A stretch of 64,000 nucleotides of DNA. It comes from Pseudomonas indica NBRC 103045. Lineage in GTDB: Bacteria > Pseudomonadota > Gammaproteobacteria > Pseudomonadales > Pseudomonadaceae. The stretch lies in assembly GCF_002091635.1 (NCBI RefSeq), contig NZ_BDAC01000002.1, forward strand, positions 248,001-312,000. Reading direction: 5' to 3'. The translations under genes and the position numbers were made by a program. Of this stretch, positions 12,625 through 20,262 are shown in pieces (position 1 is the first letter of the stretch; each line of letters opens with the position of its first letter). A model generated the notes under the pieces. The model searched no databases, was not told where the DNA came from, and saw nothing but the letters and a program-made list of their open reading frames with translations.

Positions 12625-13398
12625 ATGCAGTACAAACCCCAGAGCCCTGGCGATATGCCAACCGACCCGACCACCGACAGCCGCCGCTGGAACGTCCGCG
12701 CCCTGCTCGTCGACGATGACCAGCCGATCCGCGAACTCCTCTGCGACTACCTGGGACGCTTCAACATCCTTGCCCATGGCGTCAGCAACGGCGACGGCAT
12801 GCGCCAGGCCCTGGCCAACAAGCGCTTCGACGTGGTGGTGCTGGACCTGATGCTGCCCGGCGAGGACGGCCTTTCGCTGTGTCGCTGGCTGCGGGCCGAA
12901 TCGGATATCCCGATCCTCATGCTCACCGCCCGCTGCGAGCCCACGGACCGCATCATCGGCCTGGAACTGGGCGCCGACGACTACATGGCCAAGCCGTTCG
13001 AACCCCGCGAACTGGTGGCGCGCATCCAGACGATCCTGCGCCGGGTCCGCGACGAGCGCGCGCCGGCCCAGCCGGAACCGCGCAACAGCCTGCGCTTCGA
13101 TGGCTGGCGACTGGACGGTGTGCTGCGCCAGCTGCAGTCCGCCGAGGGGCTGGTGGTGCCGCTGTCGAATGCCGAGTTCCGCCTGCTCTGGGTCTTTCTG
13201 GAACGGCCACGCCGCGTCCTCAGCCGCGAACAACTGCTCGACGCCGCTCGCGGGCGCGCCATCGAAGCCTTCGACCGCAGCATCGACCTGCTGGTCTCGC
13301 GCCTGCGGCAGAAGCTGGGCGACGACCCGCGCGCTCCCCGGCTGATCAAGACGGTACGTGGCGAGGGTTACCTGTTCGATGCCCGAGACATCGAATGA
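12625..13398 (+). CDS. OmpR-family response regulator
   Basis: 257 aa from the ATG at 12625. A receiver domain (about residues 25-140) has acidic DDD at 30-32, phospho-acceptor Asp74 (VVLDLMLPGED) and Lys123 (MAKPF). A winged-helix output domain ends in KTVRGEGYLFDA. The start is uncertain: ATGs at 12559 and 12655 are also in frame; 12625 is chosen for the GCAGGA four bases upstream. Its stop overlaps the kinase gene (ATGA at 13395-13398), so the two are co-translated partners. It is distinct from KdpE, encoded divergently nearby. Context suggests it controls the EF-hand gene downstream. Confidence 0.88.
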   Translation: MQYKPQSPGDMPTDPTTDSRRWNVRALLVDDDQPIRELLCDYLGRFNILAHGVSNGDGMRQALANKRFDVVVLDLMLPGEDGLSLCRWLRAESDIPILMLTARCEPTDRIIGLELGADDYMAKPFEPRELVARIQTILRRVRDERAPAQPEPRNSLRFDGWRLDGVLRQLQSAEGLVVPLSNAEFRLLWVFLERPRRVLSREQLLDAARGRAIEAFDRSIDLLVSRLRQKLGDDPRAPRLIKTVRGEGYLFDARDIE

Positions 13399-14459
13399 TG
13401 CGCAGTGCCGACACGCTGTTCGCCCGGCTGTTCGGCATCTTCCTGCTGGCCATCGTTCTCGCCCACCTGCTGGCATTCGCCTGGTTCGCTCAGGGCAGCC
13501 CGCCCTCCGAACGCCAGAATCCTCCTCCGCCCCGGACCGCTCTCGGCGACCCGGGTGGGCCACCACCGGGGCCTCGTCCCCCTGACGACCGGCCACCACC
13601 CAAGCCCGGCGTATTCGGCGGGCCCTGGATTCCCTTCGCCTCCCAGTCGCTGGCGCTGGTAATCGCCGCCTGGATCGGCGCACGCCTGCTGACCCGGCCG
13701 ATCCGGCGCCTGTCCCGGGCGGCCGAGCAACTGAGTGAAAACCTCGACAGCCTGCCGATGAACGAAACCGGGCCGGCGGAAGTCCGCCAGGCGGCACACA
13801 GCTTCAACCGCATGCAGGCGCGTATCCGCGAGCAGGTCGAGCAGCGCAGCCGCATGCTGACGGCGGTCTCGCACGACCTGCGCACGCCACTGGCGCGCAT
13901 GAAGCTGCGGGTCGAGCAGGTCGAGAACGAAGCGCTGCGAGACCGTCTGGCCCAGGACCTGGGCGAAATGAACCAGATGCTCGAGGCCACGCTTTCCTAT
14001 CTGCGCGAACAGCGCAGCCAGGAGGAAGCCCAGTTGTTCGACCTGCAGGCCCTGGCCGAGTCGCTGGCGGAAAACGCCCAGGATCAAGGGGCCGATGTCC
14101 AGGTCGAAGGGCATTGCCGGCCGGTGCGCGTCCCGCCGATGGCGCTGCGCTCCTGCCTCGGCAACCTGCTGGAAAATGCCCTGCGCTACGCCGGACACGC
14201 ACACATCCAGTTGCTGGATGGCGAGCAAGAGATCGAGGTGCGTGTCATCGACCGGGGGCCGGGCATACCGGCGGACAAGCGCGAGGCCGTCTTCGAGCCA
14301 TTCTTTCGCCTGGAAAGCTCACGCAACCGGAACTCGGGGGGCGTCGGCCTCGGCCTGAGCATTGCCCTGGAAGCCTCGAAGCGCCTGGGTGGCAGCCTCG
14401 CGCTGGAAGAAACCCCGGGCGGCGGCCTGACCGCCATCCTCCGCCTGCCGCGCGCGTAA
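13395..14459 (+). CDS. Sensor histidine kinase with proline-rich periplasmic loop
   Basis: 354 aa. Two membrane helices (about 10-32 and 82-98) bracket a short loop of about 45 residues (35-80) in which roughly 40 percent are proline, with several arginines and acidic residues. A HAMP linker (about 100-150), HisKA with His160 in [11 protein letters not shown], and an ATPase domain with boxes LLENALRYA, DRGPGIP and GVGLGLSIA follow. The architecture is EnvZ/RstB-like, but the loop is too small and disordered-looking for a known sensor fold. It overlaps the regulator gene by 4 bp. Its signal is unknown; proximity to an EF-hand gene makes a divalent cation plausible but unproven. Confidence 0.88.
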   Translation: MMRSADTLFARLFGIFLLAIVLAHLLAFAWFAQGSPPSERQNPPPPRTALGDPGGPPPGPRPPDDRPPPKPGVFGGPWIPFASQSLALVIAAWIGARLLTRPIRRLSRAAEQLSENLDSLPMNETGPAEVRQAAHSFNRMQARIREQVEQRSRMLTAVSHDLRTPLARMKLRVEQVENEALRDRLAQDLGEMNQMLEATLSYLREQRSQEEAQLFDLQALAESLAENAQDQGADVQVEGHCRPVRVPPMALRSCLGNLLENALRYAGHAHIQLLDGEQEIEVRVIDRGPGIPADKREAVFEPFFRLESSRNRNSGGVGLGLSIALEASKRLGGSLALEETPGGGLTAILRLPRA

Positions 14460-14465
14460 GAAGCC

Positions 14466-14480
14466 GGATACAAAGCACAC
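14466..14480 (+). promoter_or_regulatory. Copy of the regulator-gene motif upstream of the EF-hand gene
   Basis: GGATACAAAGCACAC matches GGATACAAAGCGCAC at 12473-12487 in 14 of 15 positions. Both lie about 80-140 bp before a start codon of this locus. A likely recognition half-site for the local response regulator (inference). Confidence 0.45.
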
Positions 14481-14516
14481 ACACCCCTGACAACAAACCC
14501 GTCGACTCTGCCATGA

Positions 14517-14534
14517 CCGGAGAACCTTCTCCGG
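14517..14534. repeat. 8-bp inverted repeat in the EF-hand gene leader
   Basis: CCGGAGAA (14517-14524) and TTCTCCGG (14527-14534) are exact inverted copies with a 2-nt spacer. As RNA this can fold as a 6-bp stem with a 6-nt loop, ending 9 bases before the ribosome binding site of the EF-hand gene. It could be an operator or a leader hairpin. Confidence 0.5.
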
Positions 14535-14558
14535 GCACACAACAGAGGAGTGACTCCC

Positions 14559-15257
14559 ATGATCAGTGGTGTCAGCAGCGCCTATTCGGGGTACAGCTGT
14601 ACCTCGAATTTCGCCAGCAAAACGCGCCCGCCCGCCGGCGACGCGCCTGATCCGGCGAAATTTCAGGCGGAGCTGTTCAGCAAGCTGGACAGCAACAGCG
14701 ACGGCGGGATCGGCAAGGACGAACTGACTGCCGCGGTGAGCGCCGCCCAGGAAAGCGACAGCAGCCTTGAGATCGATATCGACGAGCTGTTTTCCCAACT
14801 CGACGGCGACGGCGACGGCAGTATCAGCGAGGAGGAAAGCGCCGCCCTGGCACCGCCTCCGCCGCCACCGCATGGCGGGCCCAACCCGGAAGAGCTGTTC
14901 GCTCAACTGGACAGCGATAGCGACGGCAGCGTCAGCCTCGATGAACTGACCAGCGCCATCGAATCGGCCCAGGGAACCAGCGGCACCGACCTCAGCGAAC
15001 TGTTCGCCGCCCTGGACACCGATGAGGACGGCAGCCTGAGCCTGGAAGAAAGCGCCGCACTGGCTCCGCCCCCTCCGCCGCCGCCCGGAGAGTTTTCCAA
15101 CAGCCAGGGCACCTATGCCGAGGCCGATACGTCATCCACCCAAAGCAGCAGCGATGAGGCTTACGGCAACCTCGTGGCCAACCTGCTCAAGCATTACCAG
15201 GCCGGCGCCGCCAGCTACAGCTCCCGACTCGGTAGCCAACTCAACCTTTCGGCCTGA
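14559..15257 (+). CDS. Four-EF-hand calcium-binding protein with internal duplication
   Basis: 232 aa. Four canonical 12-residue EF loops are visible at residues 44-55, 82-93, 118-129 and 153-164, each with Asp at 1, 3 and 5, Gly at 6 and Glu at 12 (one Asn replacement). They form two pairs, each closed by ESAALAPPPPPP, so the protein is a tandem duplication of a roughly 70-residue module. The N-terminus (about 35 residues) is Ser-rich without a clear signal peptide, and the tail is Ser/Gln-rich. Similar proteins have been labelled XopAW-like type III effectors by database transfer; nothing here supports secretion. The ATG at 14559 has AGAGGAG 8 bases upstream. It probably binds or buffers Ca2+. 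Confidence 0.85.
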   Translation: MISGVSSAYSGYSCTSNFASKTRPPAGDAPDPAKFQAELFSKLDSNSDGGIGKDELTAAVSAAQESDSSLEIDIDELFSQLDGDGDGSISEEESAALAPPPPPPHGGPNPEELFAQLDSDSDGSVSLDELTSAIESAQGTSGTDLSELFAALDTDEDGSLSLEESAALAPPPPPPPGEFSNSQGTYAEADTSSTQSSSDEAYGNLVANLLKHYQAGAASYSSRLGSQLNLSA

Positions 15258-15263
15258 AGGCCG

Positions 15264-15294
15264 CCGGCCATCTACCTCTGGTGGCCGGTTTTTT
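15264..15294 (+). terminator. Intrinsic terminator after the EF-hand gene
   Basis: A 7-bp stem (15264-15270 CCGGCCA with 15282-15288 TGGCCGG) and 11-nt loop precede six T residues. The hairpin overlaps the last codons of the convergent permease gene. Confidence 0.85.
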
Positions 15295-16357
15295 CCAGCG
15301 GCTCGACAGGTTCGAGCGCGTCTCCATTGCCATTGCCCACCCAGTCGCCAAGCAGGCTGTAGGCGACCGCCAGCAGCGTCGGGCCGAGGAAAAGCCCCAT
15401 GAAGCCGAAGGCCAGGATGCCGCCGAACACCCCCAACAACACGACGACCAGCGGCAGGTTCCCGCCCCGGCTGATCAAATAGGGCTTGAGAACGTTGTCG
15501 ACCCCGCTGACCACGAACATTCCCCAGATGCCCAGGAACACGGCGAAGCCGTAGTCGCCCTTCCAGGCCAGCCAGGCCGTGGCCGGTATCCACACCAGCG
15601 GCGGCCCCATGGGGATCAGGCTGAGCACGAAGGTCAGGATGCCCAGCACGATGGCGCCCGGCACACCGGCGATCCAGAACCCTATCAGCGCCAGCACCGC
15701 CTGGGCTGCCGCCGTACCGATCACACCGTTGACGACCCGCTGCACGGTCCCGGCGACCAGTTCGAGGTAGTGGTCGGCGCGGTTGCCGATCAGCCGCTCC
15801 AGCACACGGTGTACGAAGGCGGCCAGGCGCGGGCCGTCGCGGTAGAAGAAGAACACCAGCACCAGGCTCAGGGCCAGTTCCAGCATGCCGCCGCCCACCT
15901 GGGCGCTGCGCGCCAGCAGCCAGTTGCCGACCTGCCCGACGTAGGGCCGCAACGTGGCGAAGAACGCCGCGCCCTGCTGATCGATGGTCAACCAGAACGC
16001 CACCAGCCGATCTCCCACCAGCGGCAGATCGCCCAGCCAGGCAGGCGGCGGAGGCAAGCCCTCCACTTGCAGGCTTTTGACCAGCACGGTGGCGTCGCGG
16101 ATATGGTCGGCCAGGTTGAAGCCCAGCATGACCAGCGGCACGGCGACCAGCACCATCCATCCGGCGGTCAGGATCGCGGCGGCCGCGGCTTCCCGGCCCT
16201 TCAGCCAATGCGTCAGCAGACGCATCAGGGGCCAGCTGGCAAACGCCAGCACCGCCGCCCAGAACAGTGCGGACCAGAACGGTGCCAGCACCCAGAGGCA
16301 CGCGCCGAGTAATGCCAGCAGCAGGATCTGCACCAGCAGACGGTCATTGTTCAACAT
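15272..16357 (-). CDS. AI-2E/PerM-family permease
   Basis: 361 aa with about eight membrane helices: a pair near residues 10-45, one near 65-85, a soluble section, then five from about 155 to 345. The family pattern is seen in FFFYRDGPRL and PMGPPLVWIPA. Members have been linked to autoinducer-2 export or Na+(Li+)/H+ exchange, but most, including this one, have no proven substrate. It converges on the EF-hand gene and its 3' end lies in that gene's terminator. Confidence 0.88.
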   Translation of the reverse strand: MLNNDRLLVQILLLALLGACLWVLAPFWSALFWAAVLAFASWPLMRLLTHWLKGREAAAAAILTAGWMVLVAVPLVMLGFNLADHIRDATVLVKSLQVEGLPPPPAWLGDLPLVGDRLVAFWLTIDQQGAAFFATLRPYVGQVGNWLLARSAQVGGGMLELALSLVLVFFFYRDGPRLAAFVHRVLERLIGNRADHYLELVAGTVQRVVNGVIGTAAAQAVLALIGFWIAGVPGAIVLGILTFVLSLIPMGPPLVWIPATAWLAWKGDYGFAVFLGIWGMFVVSGVDNVLKPYLISRGGNLPLVVVLLGVFGGILAFGFMGLFLGPTLLAVAYSLLGDWVGNGNGDALEPVEPLEKTGHQR

Positions 16358-16460
16358 GCGAAGCGCTCCGCATCAAAGGAAGGCAGGCCGAAAGCGGGCC
16401 ATTGTAGGGAAAGGCCTGTCCGGCGGGTTTGAGCCAGCGCTCAACCCCGCCGCGGCATGA

Positions 16461-17267
16461 TCAACGCAGCACGCTCAGGTGCAGGCCCTTTTCATCGCCT
16501 TCGCCCAGCTCCAGCCGGGCCGCTCTGACGCCCTGAGCCACCAGCGCTTCACGCCAGGCGTCGGCATTCGGCCCGTCGAGGCTGACCCGGAGGGTCGTAT
16601 CCAGGTTGAGGCTGCGCGCCAGCACTTCGACCCAGGGCTGCTCCGGCTCGCCGCTCAATCGCAGCAGCTTCAGCTCGCCGGTGCTCTTCAATTGACGGAG
16701 CAAGGTGGCCGGCGCCGGCAACAGCGTTCCCAGCGGAGCGGCGGAATCCAACTGCTCGACATGCAGATAGGCGCGCCGGTTGCCGCGAGTGATCGCGTAG
16801 AGTGCCAGCAGACTCTCCGGGTTCGGCTCCGCCAGCCGCAGCAAGGCGTAGGCCTGCTGATCGTCGGGGCCGTACAGGGTCGCCTTGCCGAACACCGAGT
16901 TGGCCCAGAGGCTGCTGGACCCGCAGTCGCGGCCCTGGCACCAGTAGAGCAGCTCGGCGCCCTTCTCCATCAGCGCCCGACGCGCCGCCTCGAAGGCTTC
17001 CGCACTGGAATGCTCGCTGGACAGCCGGTAAGTCACCGCGGTGAAGGCTCCCTCCGCCAGCACCTCACGCTCATAGCGCAACTGGCCGCTGATACGGCGG
17101 ATGGAACCTTGCGGATAGAGACGCTCCAGCGTGGGCTCGGAACGGAAGTCGGTAATCTCCGATCGCGGGAAGCGTGGAAGAATCTCGAGATCGCGGCTGC
17201 CCGGCAGATCGGCCGCGAACAGCGAAGGTCCCGCGAGACACAAGCTCAACAGAATGATCAGGCGCAT
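16461..17267 (-). CDS. DUF4892 periplasmic protein
   Basis: 268 aa with a cleavable signal peptide (MRLIILLSLCLAGPSLFAAD). The mature part matches my recollection of the DUF4892 family, including a central CQGRDCGSSSLWAN segment with two cysteines that may form a disulfide, and a C-terminal region resembling an OmpA-like or secreted adaptor fold. Function unknown. It lies 7 bp after the glutathione S-transferase gene on the same strand, so the two may be cotranscribed. Confidence 0.75.
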   Translation of the reverse strand: MRLIILLSLCLAGPSLFAADLPGSRDLEILPRFPRSEITDFRSEPTLERLYPQGSIRRISGQLRYEREVLAEGAFTAVTYRLSSEHSSAEAFEAARRALMEKGAELLYWCQGRDCGSSSLWANSVFGKATLYGPDDQQAYALLRLAEPNPESLLALYAITRGNRRAYLHVEQLDSAAPLGTLLPAPATLLRQLKSTGELKLLRLSGEPEQPWVEVLARSLNLDTTLRVSLDGPNADAWREALVAQGVRAARLELGEGDEKGLHLSVLR

Positions 17268-17274
17268 CCTGGCC

Positions 17275-17937
17275 TCAAAGTGTCAGCATGGATTGAGCGG
17301 TGTTCACGGTCTTGTCGGCATCGGTCTCCCGCTTGGGAATTTCCAATCCCCGTTGCACGGCCGGCCGGGCCTCCAACGCGGATATCCAGCGCTGAAGATT
17401 CGCCAGTCCGTCCACCGATACCCCGGACCAGTCATGAATGCGAACCCAGGGGAAGGTGGCAATATCGGCGATGCTGTAATCGCCGGCGAGGTATTCCGAT
17501 TCGCCCAGGCGCCGGTCCAGCACCTCGTATAGGCGGCGGGTCTCATGCTGGTAACGGTCGATGGCGCCCGGCAATTTCTCCGGGAAGTAGCGGTAGAAGA
17601 CATTCGCCTGCCCCTGCATCGGCCCTACGCCGCCCATCTGGAACATCAGCCACTGGATGACACGGGAGCGGCCTTTGACATCCTGCGGCATCAGGCGCCC
17701 GGTCTTTTCGGCCAGATAGATGAGGATGGCCCCGGATTCGAAAACGGCGAAATCATCGTTCTCGCGATCGACGATTGCCGGAATCCGTCCGTTCGGATTG
17801 ATCTTCAGGTAGTCGGGCGCCTTCTGTTCCTTTCGGTCGAAACTCAGCGCATGCACGCGGTAGGGCAACCCCAGCTCTTCGAGCGCGATGGAGATTTTGT
17901 GTCCGTTCGGTGTGGCGGCGGTATACAGGTCGATCAT
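17275..17937 (-). CDS. Glutathione S-transferase family protein (YfcG/YghU-like)
   Basis: 220 aa. A thioredoxin-like N-terminal domain (about 1-80) opens with [21 protein letters not shown] and contains the conserved NPNGRIPAI and [12 protein letters not shown] glutathione-binding segments. An all-helical C-terminal domain has [10 protein letters not shown]. In the Nu-class relatives YfcG and YghU this kind of protein has disulfide-bond reductase activity using two glutathiones; here a Thr/Asn-Pro motif replaces the usual Ser/Tyr. Probable role in thiol or peroxide handling. Confidence 0.9.
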   Translation of the reverse strand: MIDLYTAATPNGHKISIALEELGLPYRVHALSFDRKEQKAPDYLKINPNGRIPAIVDRENDDFAVFESGAILIYLAEKTGRLMPQDVKGRSRVIQWLMFQMGGVGPMQGQANVFYRYFPEKLPGAIDRYQHETRRLYEVLDRRLGESEYLAGDYSIADIATFPWVRIHDWSGVSVDGLANLQRWISALEARPAVQRGLEIPKRETDADKTVNTAQSMLTL

Positions 17938-17988
17938 TGCTTCTCTCCTGTGGCAACCCGCCCAGCCTCCGCAGTTGGTCAGGGCAAG

Positions 17989-18852
17989 TCAAGCCACAGT
18001 AAAGAAGCGATTGAAACAGTCTGCTACGGCATCCGCGCCTTTTTCATCGTCCAGGTGCAGGTGATGCCCGCCGGCCAGAGGGGTCACGTCGAAGGAGAAT
18101 TCGCCCAGCATCTTCACCACCGCCGCCTGATGCGCCAGCATGCCCTGCTCCGCCAGGGCCAGGCTGACCGGGCAACTCAGGCGACGCAAAAACGCCAGGG
18201 CATGGGCCTGGGTCAGGCGTAGCGGCGATGGAAGCGTCAGGCGCGGATCGGTACGCCAGGTGTAACCGCCCGGCACGGGCATCAGTCCACGTTGCGCCAG
18301 CAGCTCGGCCGCCTCCCGACTGACCGCGCCGACACCCTTCATACGCGCCTCGACGGCACGCTCGACCGTCTCGTAGACGGGCTTGCGCTTGCTGCCCAGC
18401 GCGAGCTTCGCCCGTAGTGCCTCGCCCAGCTTCTCCGGGGCGGTTTCCGCCTCGCCGGTGAACGGCACCAATCCGTCGATCAGCGCGAGGCGTTCCACAC
18501 GCTCCGGCAGGGCGCCGGCGAGCAGCACGGAAACTATGGCCCCCATCGAATGCCCAAGCAGCGAGAAACGCTGCCAGCCGAACTGCTCCGCGACCTGCAA
18601 GATGTCGTAGGCGTAATCCCAGAGCGCATATCCCCCGCCGGCCGGGCGATGCCCGGAATGCCCGTGGCCGGCAAGATCCAGGGCGACGATGCGCACGCCT
18701 GTCAGCTTCGGCGCCAGGCGGGCGAAGCTCATGGAATTGTCCAGCCAGCCATGCAACGCAATCACCGGCAGCCCGTCTTCCGGGCCGAACAGGTGGGCCG
18801 CCAGTTCGATATGCGGCAGGTTCAGGCGGACCTCTTCGAACAGGTTGCTCAT
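17989..18852 (-). CDS. Alpha/beta-fold hydrolase
   Basis: 287 aa. It has the HGWLDN oxyanion segment, the nucleophile elbow GHSMG, a lid of about 70 residues, and a late GGHHLHLDD giving the catalytic histidine. Closest in feel to the serine hydrolase-like/MEST family of esterases. No signal peptide. The ATG at 18852 overlaps the stop of the preceding hydrolase gene by 4 bp. Substrate unknown. Confidence 0.88.
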   Translation of the reverse strand: MSNLFEEVRLNLPHIELAAHLFGPEDGLPVIALHGWLDNSMSFARLAPKLTGVRIVALDLAGHGHSGHRPAGGGYALWDYAYDILQVAEQFGWQRFSLLGHSMGAIVSVLLAGALPERVERLALIDGLVPFTGEAETAPEKLGEALRAKLALGSKRKPVYETVERAVEARMKGVGAVSREAAELLAQRGLMPVPGGYTWRTDPRLTLPSPLRLTQAHALAFLRRLSCPVSLALAEQGMLAHQAAVVKMLGEFSFDVTPLAGGHHLHLDDEKGADAVADCFNRFFTVA

Positions 18853-19658
18853 GCACTCTCCTCGCCTTCTGTCGAGCCGTCCCAGCGGGTCAGCACGCGC
18901 CTCAGCAACTCGGCGGTCTCCTGGGGACGCTCCAGCGGAAACATGTGGCCACCCGGCAACGTCAGGTAAAGCCCCTGCGGCACACGCCGCACCAGCCGTG
19001 CATGGTGCGGCAGGACGACCCGGCTGTGGCGCCCGCGCACGACCGCCAGCGGTACCTTGAGCTGCTGGGGGCGGCCAGGGCTGGTGTGCGGGACGCTGCG
19101 GTAGATGCTGATCTCGGTCGCCGGGTCGAACCGCAGGCGCAGCCCATCTCCGGCTTCCTGCAAGCCATGCCGTACGTAGGCATCCAGGCAATCCGGGTCG
19201 AAGCGTCGGAACAGCGTCTTGCCGGCAAAGTATCGGCGCGCCTCTTCGATGCCGCCGAAGTGCTCGCGCCGCCCCAGCGTCCGTCCCGCCGGTGTGATGC
19301 GATCGATGAGGCCGAAGCGTTTCGCCGCGCGGATCAGCACGCGATCGGCCAGGGTCAGGACTGGCGAATCCAGCATCACCACTCCCCGGTAAAGCTCGGG
19401 CCGCCGCAGCGCGGCGTGGTAATGCAACACGCCGCCGAGCGAATGTCCCACACCCCAGATCGGCTCATCCAATTCACCGAGATGATGGAGCAGTTCTTCG
19501 ACCAGGCTTTCCCAGTTGTCGTTTACGGGAAAGCGCGGGTCATGGGCGTGCTGCGCCAGATGCAGCACCCGATAATCCGGCTCCAGGGCCGCGAACAGCT
19601 TGCCGTAGGTGGCGGAAGGGAAGCCATTTGCATGGGCGAAAAAAACGGTCTGGACCAT
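18849..19658 (-). CDS. Alpha/beta-fold hydrolase
   Basis: 269 aa from the ATG at 19658 ([15 protein letters not shown]). Motifs are HANG near the N-terminus, the nucleophile elbow GHSLGG, and a terminal PGGHMFPLE with the catalytic His. An upstream TTG at 19718 would add 20 residues that do not look like family sequence. It is translationally coupled to the second hydrolase, so two different hydrolases are made together, perhaps acting in sequence or as a heteromer. Confidence 0.86.
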   Translation of the reverse strand: MVQTVFFAHANGFPSATYGKLFAALEPDYRVLHLAQHAHDPRFPVNDNWESLVEELLHHLGELDEPIWGVGHSLGGVLHYHAALRRPELYRGVVMLDSPVLTLADRVLIRAAKRFGLIDRITPAGRTLGRREHFGGIEEARRYFAGKTLFRRFDPDCLDAYVRHGLQEAGDGLRLRFDPATEISIYRSVPHTSPGRPQQLKVPLAVVRGRHSRVVLPHHARLVRRVPQGLYLTLPGGHMFPLERPQETAELLRRVLTRWDGSTEGEESA

Positions 19659-19837
19659 GGCGGCGTACGGATGGCGAAGATGAGCGGGATTGTCCGGCAC
19701 CTTCGAGAAAAGGAGCAATGACCGTAATGGCCAGGAATGACGACACTCCGGCCATGTCCATGGTCCGGTCGCCGGATGCGCGGAACCTGTTAAAATACCG
19801 CCTCTGCCCGTCGTCTGGCCCTTCAGAGCGTTGTCCC

Positions 19838-20194
19838 TTGGAACTGTTCAAAGAATTCATCTTCGAAGCCGCCCACCGCCTTCCCCACGTACCGGAAGGA
19901 CACAAATGCGGGCGCCTGCATGGCCACTCGTTCCGCGTGGCGATCTACATCGAAGGCGAAGTGGACCCGTACACCGGATGGATCCGCGACTTTTCCGAGA
20001 TCAAGCAGATCTTCAAGCCGCTCTACGAGCAGCTCGATCACAACTACCTGAACGACATCCCCGGCCTGGAAAACCCCACCAGCGAAGTGCTGGCGAAATG
20101 GATCTGGCAGAAACTGAAACCGCTCCTGCCCGAACTGTCGCGCGTACGTATCCACGAGACCTGCACCAGCGGCTGCGAATATCGCGGCGATTGA
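19838..20194 (+). CDS. queD: 6-carboxy-5,6,7,8-tetrahydropterin synthase (QueD)
   Basis: 118 aa. QueD converts dihydroneopterin triphosphate to carboxytetrahydropterin, an early step of queuosine synthesis. Zinc ligands His13, His28 and His30 (in HGH) and catalytic Cys24 (KCGRLHGHS) are present, as is the C-terminal [10 protein letters not shown]. The start is a TTG at 19838, chosen because the family begins MELFKEF at this point and no ATG or GTG gives that end. The ribosome binding site is weak. A strong terminator follows. No other queuosine gene is in the window. Confidence 0.93.
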   Translation: MELFKEFIFEAAHRLPHVPEGHKCGRLHGHSFRVAIYIEGEVDPYTGWIRDFSEIKQIFKPLYEQLDHNYLNDIPGLENPTSEVLAKWIWQKLKPLLPELSRVRIHETCTSGCEYRGD

Positions 20195-20226
20195 GCGTCA
20201 CCCGCCCACGGTCGCCCTGACTGCAT

Positions 20227-20256
20227 GGCCCACCTGTCATGACGGGTGGGCCTTTT
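20227..20256 (+). terminator. Intrinsic terminator after queD
   Basis: An 8-bp perfect stem, GGCCCACC (20227-20234) with GGTGGGCC (20245-20252), and a 10-nt loop are followed by TTTTCCTT. Confidence 0.88.
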
Positions 20257-20262
20257 CCTTAC

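Noticed and set aside
14559-15257. Type III secretion effector label for the EF-hand protein
   Set aside because: Only similarity to proteins so named supports it; no secretion genes or chaperone are nearby.
19659-19837. Possible preQ1 riboswitch before queD
   Set aside because: No C-rich loop and A-rich pseudoknot pattern recognised in this 179-bp region.
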